Assembly (NCBI RefSeq): GCF_024362345.1
Contig: NZ_CP101505.1
Coordinates: 2,067,501 to 2,131,500 of the forward strand
Reading direction: 5' to 3'
Origin: Polaribacter dokdonensis
Lineage (GTDB): Bacteria; Bacteroidota; Bacteroidia; Flavobacteriales; Flavobacteriaceae
Length of the DNA stretch: 64,000 bases
Positions 26,030 to 35,752 of the stretch are shown one piece after another. The notes beneath the pieces were generated by a model that had not been told where the DNA came from, made no database searches, and saw nothing but the letters and a program-made list of their open reading frames with translations. A program made the position numbers and the translations under genes. The number at the start of each line of letters is the position of its first letter. The stretch's first letter is position 1.

Positions 26030-27385
26030 TTAAATAACACCTTGTGCTAACATTGCATCTGCAACTTTTACGAAACCTGCAATATTTGCTCCTTTAATAT
26101 AATCTATAGAACCATCTTCTTGTTCTCCATATTGAACACAAGAATCATGAATATCTTCCATAATATCTTTTAATCTGCTGTCTACTTCTTCTCTAGACCA
26201 AGAAATTCTAAGTGAGTTTTGAGACATTTCTAAACCAGAAGTTGCAACACCTCCAGCATTAGAAGCTTTACCTGGTGCAAATAATATTTTTGCATTGGTA
26301 AATTCATGTATTGCTTCTGGAGTAGAAGGCATATTTGCACCTTCAGAAACACACATACATCCATTTTCGATTAATGTTTTTGCCTCTTCTCCATTTAACT
26401 CATTCTGAGTTGCACAAGGTAAAGCAATATCACATTTTACAGACCATGGTCTTTCTCCTTCTACATATTTTGCGTCTGGATATTTGTCTAAATACTCGCT
26501 AATTCTGCCACGTTTTTCGTTTTTAATATACATTACGTGTTCTAGCTTTTCTGTATCTATACCTTCTTCATCTAAAATATATCCTCCAGAATCTGATAAT
26601 GTTAAAATAGTAGCACCTAATTCAATTGCTTTTTCTGCAGCATATTGAGCTACATTTCCAGAACCAGAAATTACTACTTTTTTACCTTCAAAAGAATCTC
26701 CTTTACGTTTTAACATGTTGTCTGCAAAGTATACGTTTCCATATCCTGTTGCTTCAGGTCTAATTAAAGAACCACCCCAAGATTGTCCTTTACCTGTTAA
26801 AACTCCAGTAAATTCGTTATTTAGTTTTTTATACATACCAAACATAAACCCAATTTCTCTAGCTCCTACACCAATATCTCCTGCAGGAACATCTGTGTTA
26901 GGGCCAATATGTCTGAATAATTCACTCATAAAAGCATGGCAAAAACGCATGATTTCATTATCTGATTTTCCTTTAGGATCAAAATCAGAACCACCTTTTC
27001 CACCACCCATTGGTAATGTAGTTAATGAGTTTTTGAATACTTGCTCAAAAGCTAAAAACTTTAAGATACTTGCGTTTACTGTTGGGTGAAAACGTAAACC
27101 ACCTTTATAAGGTCCTATTGCAGAATTCATTTGAATTCTATATCCTCTATTTACTTGTATTTCTCCATCATCATCTACCCAAGAAACTCTAAAGGATAGT
27201 AATCTTTCTGGCTCTACCATTCTAAGTAGAATGTTTTTACCATGATAAATATCATGATTTACAATATATGGTATTACAGTTTCTGCTACTTCTTGAACAG
27301 CTTGTAAGAATTCTGGCTCATGGTTATTTCTAGATTTAACCATATCCATAAACTCATTTATTTTTAACTCTATATTATTAGACAT
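26030..27385 (-). CDS. gdhA: Glutamate dehydrogenase (NADP-type)
   Basis: Interconverts 2-oxoglutarate plus ammonia and glutamate; main ammonium assimilation route in many Bacteroidota. 451 residues, hexameric family. The substrate-binding GPYKGGLRFHP (91-101) and catalytic Lys130 in PMGGGKGGSDFDPKG are intact; the nucleotide-binding motif is VVISGSGNVAQYAAEKA. The Ser after GKGG and the length match the NADPH-specific bacterial GdhA. Single-gene unit with its own promoter (27420-27448) and terminator. Confidence 0.95.
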   Translation of the reverse strand: MSNNIELKINEFMDMVKSRNNHEPEFLQAVQEVAETVIPYIVNHDIYHGKNILLRMVEPERLLSFRVSWVDDDGEIQVNRGYRIQMNSAIGPYKGGLRFHPTVNASILKFLAFEQVFKNSLTTLPMGGGKGGSDFDPKGKSDNEIMRFCHAFMSELFRHIGPNTDVPAGDIGVGAREIGFMFGMYKKLNNEFTGVLTGKGQSWGGSLIRPEATGYGNVYFADNMLKRKGDSFEGKKVVISGSGNVAQYAAEKAIELGATILTLSDSGGYILDEEGIDTEKLEHVMYIKNEKRGRISEYLDKYPDAKYVEGERPWSVKCDIALPCATQNELNGEEAKTLIENGCMCVSEGANMPSTPEAIHEFTNAKILFAPGKASNAGGVATSGLEMSQNSLRISWSREEVDSRLKDIMEDIHDSCVQYGEQEDGSIDYIKGANIAGFVKVADAMLAQGVI

Positions 27386-27419
27386 AATTATTTATGAATT
27401 TTATAAAAATTTAACGGTA

Positions 27420-27448
27420 CAAAGATAGTTAATTTCTTTATTCGCAAA
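27420..27448 (-). promoter_or_regulatory. Promoter of gdhA
   Basis: On the minus strand, TTTG (27448-27445), 17 bp, then TATCTTTG (27427-27420), a full Bacteroidota promoter. The leader to the ATG at 27385 is about 30 nt. Confidence 0.75.
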
Positions 27449-27553
27449 TGAAAAAAAAAATATTAACTATTTGTTAATGTATTGATTTCAATCGATTTCG
27501 TTGGCTATTGTTCTTTTCTTAACTTTTATAATATTAAACTCTTTAAAAAAGTT

Positions 27554-27561
27554 TAAATTTG
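27554..27561 (+). promoter_or_regulatory. Candidate -7 element of pheS
   Basis: TAAATTTG fits TAnnTTTG and ends 15 bp before ATG 27577 (21 before 27583). The -33 element is not clear. Confidence 0.45.
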
Positions 27562-27582
27562 CCTTATCAATTTTTGATGAAA

Positions 27583-28602
27583 ATGTTAGATAAAGTAAAG
27601 GAATTAATTGGTGAGGTGCAATCTTTTAAAGCAACTACCAAAGACGAAGTTGAGTCATTTAGAATTAAATATTTAGGAAGTAAAGGTTTATTAAAAGACC
27701 TTTTTTCTGAGTTTAAAAATGTAGATGCTGAATTACGTAAAGATTTTGGCCAAGCATTAAACAACTTAAAGAAATCTGCAGAAAGTAAAGTTGCAGAATT
27801 AAATGACGCTTTGGAAAGTGCTGTTGAAGAAAAAGGAGTTTATGGAGATTTAACAAGACCTTCTGAACCTATTGAGTTGGGTTCACGTCATCCAATATCA
27901 TTGGTAAGAAATCAAATAATTGAAGTTTTTAATAGAATTGGTTTTACAGTTTCTGAAGGACCAGAAATTGAAGATGATTGGCATAACTTTACAGCCTTAA
28001 ATTTACCTGAATATCATCCTGCAAGAGACATGCAAGACACGTTCTTTATAGAACAAGATCCAGATATTTTACTGCGTACACACACTTCTTCTGTGCAAGT
28101 GCGTTATATGGAAAATAATGAGCCACCTATTAGAACAATTTCTCCAGGAAGAGTTTTTAGAAATGAAGACATTTCTGCTAGAGCTCACTGTATATTTCAT
28201 CAAGTTGAAGGCTTGTATATAGACACAGATGTATCTTTTGCTGATTTAAAACAAACACTTTTATATTTTACTAAAGAGATGTTTGGAAAGTCTAAAATTA
28301 GATTAAGACCTTCTTATTTCCCATTTACAGAGCCAAGTGCAGAAGTTGATATTTACTGGGGATTAGAAACTGAAACTGATTATAGAATTACAAAAGGTAC
28401 AGGTTGGTTAGAAATTATGGGTTGTGGAATGGTAGATCCTAATGTATTGAAAAATGCAAATATAGATCCTACAAAATATTCTGGTTATGCTTTTGGAATG
28501 GGTATAGAACGTATTGCAATGTTATTGTATCAAATACCTGATATTAGAATGTTTTATGAAAATGATAAACGTTTTTTAGAACAATTTAAAAGCATAATAT
28601 AA
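27583..28602 (+). CDS. pheS: Phenylalanine-tRNA ligase alpha subunit
   Basis: Class II aminoacyl-tRNA synthetase subunit; charges tRNA-Phe as an alpha2-beta2 complex with PheT. The N-terminal coiled-coil tRNA arm ends near residue 80. Class II motif 2 lies in RTISPGRVFRNEDISARAHC (shown start to end), and motif 3 in GFGMGIERIAML-like form (YAFGMGIERIAMLLYQ). I start at ATG 27583 (MLDKVKELIGEV) from alignment with family N-termini; ATG 27577 is equally possible. pheT is not adjacent, a split common in Bacteroidota. Followed by a small conserved gene after 19 bp. Confidence 0.95.
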   Translation: MLDKVKELIGEVQSFKATTKDEVESFRIKYLGSKGLLKDLFSEFKNVDAELRKDFGQALNNLKKSAESKVAELNDALESAVEEKGVYGDLTRPSEPIELGSRHPISLVRNQIIEVFNRIGFTVSEGPEIEDDWHNFTALNLPEYHPARDMQDTFFIEQDPDILLRTHTSSVQVRYMENNEPPIRTISPGRVFRNEDISARAHCIFHQVEGLYIDTDVSFADLKQTLLYFTKEMFGKSKIRLRPSYFPFTEPSAEVDIYWGLETETDYRITKGTGWLEIMGCGMVDPNVLKNANIDPTKYSGYAFGMGIERIAMLLYQIPDIRMFYENDKRFLEQFKSII

Positions 28603-28621
28603 TTCGTAAAAAGTATCTCGT

Positions 28622-29017
28622 TTGAAAAAAGACATCCAAATACCAGAAGTTACTGGCGTAGAAATGGCTGTGGTTTATGAATACAATGATATTTATAAAA
28701 CTGATGATTGGAATGTGTACCTCATTAATAAAAAAGCTATTGATTTAGAAATGTTGGTAATCGTTTCTCAAGGTTTTTCAGATACCAAAACAACTTCTTT
28801 GTTGCGAAAGAAATTAGATATACTACCAGCAAACTCTTTTGCTAAAATCGAATTGATTCAGCCTGAGTTATTCAAATTAAATAACCGTTTTCAAGTTACT
28901 TTTTTTGAAGGAAACACTTTATATGAAAAAACATTCTTATTCAAAGAAAACTCTATTAAAGAAGGTGCTTTAAGAATGATTGACGATATTAAAAAACGTG
29001 GGGTTTTAGCTAATTAA
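28622..29017 (+). CDS. Conserved hypothetical protein (131 aa), TTG start
   Basis: Small soluble protein with alternating beta strands (VYEYNDIYKTDDWNVYLIN, then FQVTFFEGNTLYEKTFLF) and an end helix; I associate it with a conserved flavobacterial family of unknown function. TTG at 28622 is the best start, since the next in-frame ATG (residue 15) would cut into the conserved beginning. It follows pheS and is probably co-transcribed. Its stop codon abuts the stop of the convergent antiporter gene with no bases between. Confidence 0.72.
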   Translation: MKKDIQIPEVTGVEMAVVYEYNDIYKTDDWNVYLINKKAIDLEMLVIVSQGFSDTKTTSLLRKKLDILPANSFAKIELIQPELFKLNNRFQVTFFEGNTLYEKTFLFKENSIKEGALRMIDDIKKRGVLAN

Positions 29018-30493
29018 TTATCCTAAAAAACCAATAATTAGATACATAATTACAGTTATTAAACCACCAAAAAGCGCATAAGGTAACTGTGTTTTTACAT
29101 GGTCTATATGATCACTAGCAGAAGCCATAGATGATATTATTGAAGTATCAGAAATTGGTGAGCAATGATCTCCAAAAATTCCTCCTCCTAAAGTTGCAGC
29201 CACAACAATAGTAATATCTGCTCCATGAATATTTGCCATAGGTACAGAAATTGCCAACATTATTGCAAATGTACCCCAAGAAGTTCCTGTAGAAAATGCA
29301 ATAAAAGAACTTACAATAAAAACAACTGCTGGTAATAATTCTGGAGACAACCAACTCTCTGTAATATTTGCAATATAATTACCTGTATCTAACACTTTAC
29401 AAGCATCACCAATTGCAAAAGCTAACAGCATTAGTAAAGCCAAAGGCATTAATTCACTTATCCCTTTTAAAGTTAAGTTTACAGCTTCTTTTGGTTTTAA
29501 AATTCCTTGAATAAAATACATGGTAATTGCTACTAAAATTGCAGAAATTACTGCGTACAAAACAGATGAAGATCCAGAGCCTTCTCCTATTGCTTGCGAA
29601 GCATGATTTAAAAATGAAGTAGCTTCATTTACAGCATCCCAACCTGTATAAATTAGGTTGATTGGCATCATACAAACCATTACCAAAAGTGGCACAATCA
29701 TGTTGTATGCTTTTGCTTCTATTCCTTCTTTTGGCGGAAATGAAGTTACCTCATCAGAAACCATAGGTTTAGAACCTTCATTCATTAGCAAACCAGTTTC
29801 TTTGGTTCTTTTTTCAGCCTTTTTCATTAAACCAAAATCTTTTCTTGATAAAATGATAAAGAACAAAATTCCGATTGCTAATAATGGATAAAAGTTATAT
29901 TTAATAGAAGCTATCATCACAGAAAAAGGTTTATCAATTCCCTGCGTTAATAATAAACCCATAATAAAAGCACCCCAAGCATTAAAAGGAATTAATATTG
30001 ATGATGGTGCAGAACTAGAATCTGCAATGTAGGCTAGTTTTTCTCTAGGTATTTTTAGTTTATCAAAAATAGGTCTGTATAAAGTACCTACTGTTAAAGA
30101 CGATATACTGGTTTCTACAAAAAGCAACAAACCTGTTAGCGTTGCTAAAATTTGAACCATTATTCTAGCATAACCAGATTTCTTTTTTTCTAGCTTTACC
30201 AATCTTTTATTTATGATGTTTATAAAACCTTCTACTCCTCTAGAGTATTGAATAAAGACCAGTAAAGAACCCACTAAAGCACTAAAAATTATGGTTCTTG
30301 TATTTCCTTTCGATTGAAAAACATTAACCATTCCTTCAATCATTGCTAAAGTTCCTTCTAAAGGATTCCAACCTTTTACAATTAACCAAGAAAACCAAAT
30401 TCCAAAAAGCAAAGCAATATAAACTTGCTTGGTTCTTAACGCTAAAATAATTGCAACAATTGGTGGTATCACAGACAAGAAACCATACTCCAT
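29018..30493 (-). CDS. Na+/H+ antiporter, NhaC family
   Basis: Integral membrane protein with 11-12 predicted helices over 491 residues. Two conserved repeats of the NhaC family are visible: TGLLLFVETSISSLTVG with the SSSAPSSILIPFNAW region, and the second half with STGTSWGTFAIMLAIS and GGGIFGDHCSPISDTS. It exchanges cytoplasmic Na+ for external H+, in keeping with a marine organism. Single gene, divergent from glpK. Confidence 0.9.
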   Translation of the reverse strand: MEYGFLSVIPPIVAIILALRTKQVYIALLFGIWFSWLIVKGWNPLEGTLAMIEGMVNVFQSKGNTRTIIFSALVGSLLVFIQYSRGVEGFINIINKRLVKLEKKKSGYARIMVQILATLTGLLLFVETSISSLTVGTLYRPIFDKLKIPREKLAYIADSSSAPSSILIPFNAWGAFIMGLLLTQGIDKPFSVMIASIKYNFYPLLAIGILFFIILSRKDFGLMKKAEKRTKETGLLMNEGSKPMVSDEVTSFPPKEGIEAKAYNMIVPLLVMVCMMPINLIYTGWDAVNEATSFLNHASQAIGEGSGSSSVLYAVISAILVAITMYFIQGILKPKEAVNLTLKGISELMPLALLMLLAFAIGDACKVLDTGNYIANITESWLSPELLPAVVFIVSSFIAFSTGTSWGTFAIMLAISVPMANIHGADITIVVAATLGGGIFGDHCSPISDTSIISSMASASDHIDHVKTQLPYALFGGLITVIMYLIIGFLG

Positions 30494-30544
30494 AGTAAAG
30501 AATTTATTTTGCTAAAGGTAATAATTTATATGAATGTTATTTTG

Positions 30545-30552
30545 TAAATTTG
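30545..30552 (+). promoter_or_regulatory. Candidate -7 element of the glpK operon
   Basis: TAAATTTG (TAnnTTTG) 17 bp upstream of the glpK ATG. No good -33 match at standard spacing. Confidence 0.45.
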
Positions 30553-30569
30553 AATTCATCTCTTCTTAA

Positions 30570-32054
30570 ATGTCAAAAAAATATATTTTAGCTTTAGATC
30601 AAGGAACCACAAGTTCTAGATCTGTAATTGTTGATGAATTAGGTGAAATAATTGCTATTGAACAACAAGAATTTAGACAAATTTTTCCAAAATCTGGTTG
30701 GATAGAACATGATGCTTTAGAAATTTTAGAAACGCAATTAACAACCTTAAAAAAAGTAGTTACTGCAGCTAAAATTAATGTAAAAGATATTGTTGGTTTA
30801 GGCATTACAAACCAAAGAGAAACTACTGTTGTCTGGAATAAAACAACAGGAAAACCAATTTATAATGCCATAGTTTGGCAAGACAAAAGAACTGCAGACT
30901 TTTGTAAAGAATTAAAGAAAAGAGAACTAGAAGAATACGTTAAAAAAAATACGGGTTTAGTTATTGACTCTTATTTTTCTGCTACCAAAATTCACTGGGT
31001 TTTAGAAAACGTTGCAGGTGCAAAAGAAGAGGCTAAAAAAGATAATTTACTTTTTGGCACCATAGATACTTGGTTAGTTTGGAATTTAACTAACAACAAT
31101 GTGCATGTTACAGATTATAGTAATGCATCTAGAACCATGCTTTTTGATATAAAAAACTTGTGTTGGGATGATAATTTATGCTCTGAATTAAATATTCCAA
31201 AATCGATGTTACCAAAGGTAAAACCATCATCTCATCATTTTGGAGATTTTGAATATGAAGGTCACACTATACCTATTGCTGGTATTGCAGGCGATCAGCA
31301 AGCAGCACTATTTGGCCAAGCTTGCTTTAAAAAAGGAAATGCCAAAAACACTTATGGCACAGGCTGTTTCTTATTGATGAATACTGGTACAGAAATTCAA
31401 TATTCAAAAAACGGACTATTAACTACTATTGCTTGGGGATTAAATGATAAAGTTTATTATGCTTTAGAAGGTAGTGTCTTTGTGGCTGGCTCAGCAATTC
31501 AGTGGCTAAGAGATGGTCTAGAAATTATAAAATCCGCAGAAGAAAGTGAATTGTTTGCAGAAGAAGTAAATGAAGAAAACCCAGTAATAGTTGTGCCTGC
31601 ATTTGCTGGTTTAGGAGCTCCTTATTGGGACATGTATGCAAGAGGAGCCATTTTTGGTTTAACTAGAGACACAGGAAAAAGCCATCTAATTAAGGCTACT
31701 CTGCAATCTTTGGCTTACCAAACCAAAGATTTATTAATAGCTATGGAGCATGATGCAGAAACACAACTAACCGCTCTTAAAGTAGATGGTGGGGCTTGTG
31801 CTAATAATGTTTTAATGCAGTTTCAAGCAGATATTTTAAATACTAGTGTAGAGAGACCAAAAAACACAGAAACTACAGTAATGGGTGCAGCATATTTAGC
31901 AGGGATTTGTGTTGGTTTATGGAAACAAGAGGATATAGAAATTGATAAGAAGATTGATAAAGAGTTTAAACCTAGTTTTAGTAAAGAAAAACGTAATAGG
32001 TTATACAAAAAATGGCTTAAAGCTGTAGAGCGTTCTAAAGATTGGCTAGATTAA
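30570..32054 (+). CDS. glpK: Glycerol kinase
   Basis: Phosphorylates glycerol to sn-glycerol 3-phosphate with ATP. FGGY-family kinase of 494 residues with the N-terminal phosphate-binding loop [12 protein letters not shown], the substrate segment [10 protein letters not shown] near residue 81, the FGGY signature equivalents [16 protein letters not shown] and [20 protein letters not shown]. First gene of a three-gene unit with a flavin-nucleotide-type protein and GlpD, which oxidises its product. No glycerol facilitator gene is nearby. Confidence 0.96.
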   Translation: MSKKYILALDQGTTSSRSVIVDELGEIIAIEQQEFRQIFPKSGWIEHDALEILETQLTTLKKVVTAAKINVKDIVGLGITNQRETTVVWNKTTGKPIYNAIVWQDKRTADFCKELKKRELEEYVKKNTGLVIDSYFSATKIHWVLENVAGAKEEAKKDNLLFGTIDTWLVWNLTNNNVHVTDYSNASRTMLFDIKNLCWDDNLCSELNIPKSMLPKVKPSSHHFGDFEYEGHTIPIAGIAGDQQAALFGQACFKKGNAKNTYGTGCFLLMNTGTEIQYSKNGLLTTIAWGLNDKVYYALEGSVFVAGSAIQWLRDGLEIIKSAEESELFAEEVNEENPVIVVPAFAGLGAPYWDMYARGAIFGLTRDTGKSHLIKATLQSLAYQTKDLLIAMEHDAETQLTALKVDGGACANNVLMQFQADILNTSVERPKNTETTVMGAAYLAGICVGLWKQEDIEIDKKIDKEFKPSFSKEKRNRLYKKWLKAVERSKDWLD

Positions 32055-32067
32055 ATAAAGAAACAAA

Positions 32068-32610
32068 ATGTCTAAATTTTATAAAAAAATTAATACAAGA
32101 TTACATAAGTTTATCGATCAGCAAAAGATATTCTTTGTGGCTACAGCTCCAAATTCTGGCAGAATAAACCTATCTCCAAAAGGTATGGATTCTTTTAGAG
32201 TGCTTTCTGAAAACAGAGTTTTATGGCTAAATGTTACAGGAAGTGGAAATGAAACTGCTGCGCATTTGCTAGAAAACAAAAGAATAACAATTATGTTTTG
32301 TTCGTTTGAAAAAGCACCAAATATTCTACGTTTGTATGGTACAGGAAAAGAAATAAAAGAAGGTGATGCTTCTTGGAATGAACTCATTCAACTTTTTCCA
32401 GAAACTCCAGGAACTCGTCAAATTTTTGACATCCATGTAGACTCTGCACAAACTTCTTGTGGTATGTCTATTCCTTATTACGAATTTAAAGGAGAAAGAA
32501 ACGATTTAAACAATTGGGCAGCAGAGCAAGGTAAAGAAGGTATAAAACAATATTGGGAAGATAAAAACCAAACTAGTATAGATGGTTTACCAACACAAAT
32601 AATGGATTAA
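32068..32610 (+). CDS. Pyridoxamine 5'-phosphate oxidase-family protein
   Basis: 180-residue split-barrel flavin-binding fold: IFFVATAPNSGRINLSPKG (20-38) and RVLWLNVTGSGNETAAHL (50-67) are the typical two strands around the FMN site. This subfamily is related to general-stress or heme/F420-like proteins, not to genuine PdxH. It lies 13 bp after glpK and 3 bp before glpD, so it is probably made with glycerol catabolism enzymes; whether it takes part in the pathway is unknown. Confidence 0.82.
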   Translation: MSKFYKKINTRLHKFIDQQKIFFVATAPNSGRINLSPKGMDSFRVLSENRVLWLNVTGSGNETAAHLLENKRITIMFCSFEKAPNILRLYGTGKEIKEGDASWNELIQLFPETPGTRQIFDIHVDSAQTSCGMSIPYYEFKGERNDLNNWAAEQGKEGIKQYWEDKNQTSIDGLPTQIMD

Positions 32611-32613
32611 CAC

Positions 32614-34260
32614 ATGAGCAACTTTTCTAATTTTAATAGAGCACAAATAACCAAAGATTTACAAACTACAGAGTTTGATTTATTAATAATTGGTGGTGGA
32701 ATTACAGGTGCAGGTATTGCTTTAGATGCTGCTACTAGAGGCATGAAAGTGGCACTTATTGAAAAAGGAGATTTTGCTTCTGGAACCTCAAGTAAATCAA
32801 CAAAATTAATTCATGGTGGTTTACGATATTTAAAACAATTCGATTTTTGGTTAGTGAAAGAAGTAGGTACAGAAAGAGCAATAGTTCACAAACTAGCACC
32901 TCATTTAGTAGTACCAGAAAAAATGATTTTACCTTTAATAGAAGGAGGAACTTATGGTTCTTGGTTAACCTCTGTTGGTTTAAAAGTGTATGATATTTTA
33001 GCTTCTGTAGAAGGTGATGATAAAAGAAAAATGTTATCTGTAAAAAAGTCATTAAAGAAAGAACCTTTACTACCTAAAAAGATTTTAAAAGGAGCAGGTT
33101 ATTATGCAGAATACAGAACAGATGATGCTCGTTTAACAATAGAAGTTTTAAAAACAGCACAAAATTATGATGCTAAACTTTTAAATTATTCAGAAGCAAC
33201 AGAATTCATTTATGAAGATAAAAGAGTGGTTGGTGCCAATGTAAAAGATGGCATTACCAATGAAAGTTATGACATAAAAGCAAAATATGTAGTAAATGCA
33301 TGTGGACCTTGGGTAGATGAATTGCGTCAAATAAACAATTCTAAAATTGGTAAGCAATTGCACCTTACTAAAGGAGTTCATTTAGTGGTAGACCATGAAA
33401 AATTACCAGTAAAACAATCTGTTTATTTTGATGTTCCTGATGGAAGAATGATGTTCGCAATTCCTCGTGGAAAAGTAACTTATTTTGGTACAACAGATAC
33501 CAATTATCAACAAGATAAAGATGATGTTAATACAAGTTTGGTAGATGCTACCTACTTAATTTCTGCTGTAAATAATATGTTTCCAGACATTACAATTTCT
33601 TTAGATGATGTAGAATCTTCTTGGGCTGGTTTACGACCTTTAATTCATGAAGAAGGAAAATCAGCTTCAGAGTTATCTAGAAAAGATGAAATTTTTGTAT
33701 CAGAAACAGAGCTGATTTCTATTGCTGGAGGTAAACTTACTGGTTATCGTAAAATGGCAGAACGAATTGTAGATTTAATCGATAAGAAATATAAGAGAAG
33801 ATTTGAGAAATCTTTTAGTGAAATTAAAACCAAAAATTTAGTGCTTAAAGGTGGTGATTTCGAAAATTATGATGAAGTTAAAAGTTATACAGATGCCATT
33901 TATAACAGAATTGCAGAAGTTGATTTTAATCAGAAAGATGCAGAATATTTAGTGCATAATTATGGAAAACAAACAGATCAAATGCTAAAAAAATTCGACG
34001 AGTTCACTGAAGAAAATCAACAAGAAAAATTGATAAAAGCAGAGGTTTGGTTTAGCATTCAACATGAAATGGCTTGTACACCAACAGACTTTTTTATGCG
34101 TAGAACAGGTCGTCTGTTTTTTGATCCAAAGAGTGTAAAACAGTATAAAGAGTATGTTTTAAATTTGTTTGCTTCTCATTTTTCTTGGGATACAGAAACT
34201 ACTGAAAAACACAAGCAAGAACTTGAGCATCATGTAAGAATGGCAACTACATTTAACTAG
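32614..34260 (+). CDS. glpD: FAD-dependent glycerol-3-phosphate dehydrogenase
   Basis: Membrane-associated flavoprotein oxidising glycerol 3-phosphate to dihydroxyacetone phosphate and feeding electrons to quinone. The N-terminal FAD motif LLIIGGGITGAGIALDAATRG (24-44; first part LLIIGGGITG), FASGTSSKSTKLIHGGLRY and the C-terminal helical domain are all present; 548 residues is normal. Last gene of glpK-PNPOx-glpD. Its stop abuts the stop of the convergent glycosyltransferase. Confidence 0.95.
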   Translation: MSNFSNFNRAQITKDLQTTEFDLLIIGGGITGAGIALDAATRGMKVALIEKGDFASGTSSKSTKLIHGGLRYLKQFDFWLVKEVGTERAIVHKLAPHLVVPEKMILPLIEGGTYGSWLTSVGLKVYDILASVEGDDKRKMLSVKKSLKKEPLLPKKILKGAGYYAEYRTDDARLTIEVLKTAQNYDAKLLNYSEATEFIYEDKRVVGANVKDGITNESYDIKAKYVVNACGPWVDELRQINNSKIGKQLHLTKGVHLVVDHEKLPVKQSVYFDVPDGRMMFAIPRGKVTYFGTTDTNYQQDKDDVNTSLVDATYLISAVNNMFPDITISLDDVESSWAGLRPLIHEEGKSASELSRKDEIFVSETELISIAGGKLTGYRKMAERIVDLIDKKYKRRFEKSFSEIKTKNLVLKGGDFENYDEVKSYTDAIYNRIAEVDFNQKDAEYLVHNYGKQTDQMLKKFDEFTEENQQEKLIKAEVWFSIQHEMACTPTDFFMRRTGRLFFDPKSVKQYKEYVLNLFASHFSWDTETTEKHKQELEHHVRMATTFN

Positions 34261-34965
34261 TTATACACCTTCTCTTAGAAGGCTTTTATAGGTCTTTCTA
34301 AGACTATTTGGATGTGCTCCAAACTTGTATTTTAAAAACACGTAGCCATTAATTAAATTTACCTTTAACCAAGAATTGTGCTCATATTTTCTTGCGCTTA
34401 CAGTAGCTTTAGATTGTATAATTGTAAACGGAATTTTCTGTTTTCTAATTCTTGTCATCATTTCAAAATCTTCCATAATGCAAAACTCTTCATTATAGCC
34501 TTTTAATTGTTGAAACTGCTCTTTAGTAAAGAAATGACATTGATCTCCTCCACCTGCAAATAAACCGTCTTTAGTCGTAAATTTAGAATTAAAGCTTAAG
34601 AAGGCAGAATCATTATCAAATTGATAAGCGAAAAAACCGAACGTAAAATTCTTATTTATTGCATTCTGTATTTGCTTATAAAAATCATTAGGCAACATTA
34701 CATCTGCATGCAAAAAAAGTAAAACATCACCATTCGCTTTTTCTGCAGCAAAATTCATTTGAGCAGCTCTGCCCTTTTTATCACTTTTTAAATATGTAAC
34801 TTTACTAAAGTTTTTACACACATTAAAACTATTATCTGTAGTTTCTGGCGAATTAGAAATAATTATTTCTAGAGAAAAATTGTTAGCTTGTTCACATAAA
34901 AACGACAACCTTTTTGCAAGATTTTCTTGTTCATTGTAAACAGGAATTATAATACTTAATAACAT
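34261..34965 (-). CDS. Glycosyltransferase family 2, TIGR04283-like
   Basis: GT-A fold transferase of 234 residues: LSIIIPVYNEQENL at the start, then GRAAQMNFAAEKANGDVLLF and the DxD-like LHADVMLP motif. These segments match the TIGR04283 group, which often lies near radical SAM or DUF547 genes. Here the adjacent divergent gene is a DUF547 protein, 22 bp between start codons. Acceptor and donor sugars are unknown. Confidence 0.82.
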   Translation of the reverse strand: MLLSIIIPVYNEQENLAKRLSFLCEQANNFSLEIIISNSPETTDNSFNVCKNFSKVTYLKSDKKGRAAQMNFAAEKANGDVLLFLHADVMLPNDFYKQIQNAINKNFTFGFFAYQFDNDSAFLSFNSKFTTKDGLFAGGGDQCHFFTKEQFQQLKGYNEEFCIMEDFEMMTRIRKQKIPFTIIQSKATVSARKYEHNSWLKVNLINGYVFLKYKFGAHPNSLRKTYKSLLREGV

Positions 34966-34987
34966 ACTTTAACTTACGTAATTTTAT

Positions 34988-35752
34988 ATGAAAAAGGTTT
35001 TATTAACAATCGTTTTTTTTACTTCTCTATCAATTGTTTCACAAAATAAGATAATTTATAGTGATGTTGCACAAGATTTACTTCAAAATATAATGGATAA
35101 AAAATTGTATGATAAAGAGGTAAAAATTTTAGCAGAAAGTACTTTAGAAGATTTAACCTCAGAGTTAAAAACAGATTCTCAAAAACTAGCTTTTTGGATT
35201 AATGTATACAATGCATTCATTCAAATTTCTTTATCAGAAAACCCTAAAGAATACGAAGATAGAGGTGCTTTCTTTAAAAAACCTAGAGTTAAAATTGCAG
35301 GTGAGCTTTTATCTTTTGATGATATGGAGCATGATATTATGCGTAAATCTAGAGTTAAAATTAGTTGGGGATATTTAAGAAAATATTTTCGTCCAAAATG
35401 GGAGCGTAAACTAAGAATTGATGGCGATTTAGAATGGAGAATTCATTTTGCTTTAAATTGTGGAGCCAAAAGCTGTCCTCCAGTTGCTATTTATTCATCA
35501 GAAAATTTAAGTAATGAGCTAGATTTTATGACTACTGAATATTTAAATGAACAAACTTCATTTAATGAGGAAACAAAAACAGCAAAATCAGTTTCGCTTT
35601 TTTCTTGGTTTAGAGCAGATTTTGGAGGTCTTTGTGGAGCAAGACAAATTCTTTTTGATTATAAGATAACACCTGAAAAACCAAAAAAGTTAGACTTTAA
35701 AACTTATGATTGGACACTAAGTTTGGGTAATTACAGAACAATACCAAAGTAG
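34988..35752 (+). CDS. DUF547 domain protein, exported
   Basis: Signal peptide (MKKVLLTIVFFTSLSIVS), then the DUF547 region: KLAFWINVYNAFIQI (about 66-80) and HFALNCGAKSCPPVAIY (about 148-164). The conserved Asn, Cys and His residues of this transglutaminase-like fold are present, but no activity is established. It is divergent from a TIGR04283-like glycosyltransferase and convergent with the MFS gene, with adjoining stop codons. Confidence 0.85.
   Translation: MKKVLLTIVFFTSLSIVSQNKIIYSDVAQDLLQNIMDKKLYDKEVKILAESTLEDLTSELKTDSQKLAFWINVYNAFIQISLSENPKEYEDRGAFFKKPRVKIAGELLSFDDMEHDIMRKSRVKISWGYLRKYFRPKWERKLRIDGDLEWRIHFALNCGAKSCPPVAIYSSENLSNELDFMTTEYLNEQTSFNEETKTAKSVSLFSWFRADFGGLCGARQILFDYKITPEKPKKLDFKTYDWTLSLGNYRTIPK

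Noticed and set aside
26715..27089. Plus-strand frame inside gdhA
   Set aside because: Antisense to a strongly conserved gene, with no promoter and a Pro/Ser-rich composition.
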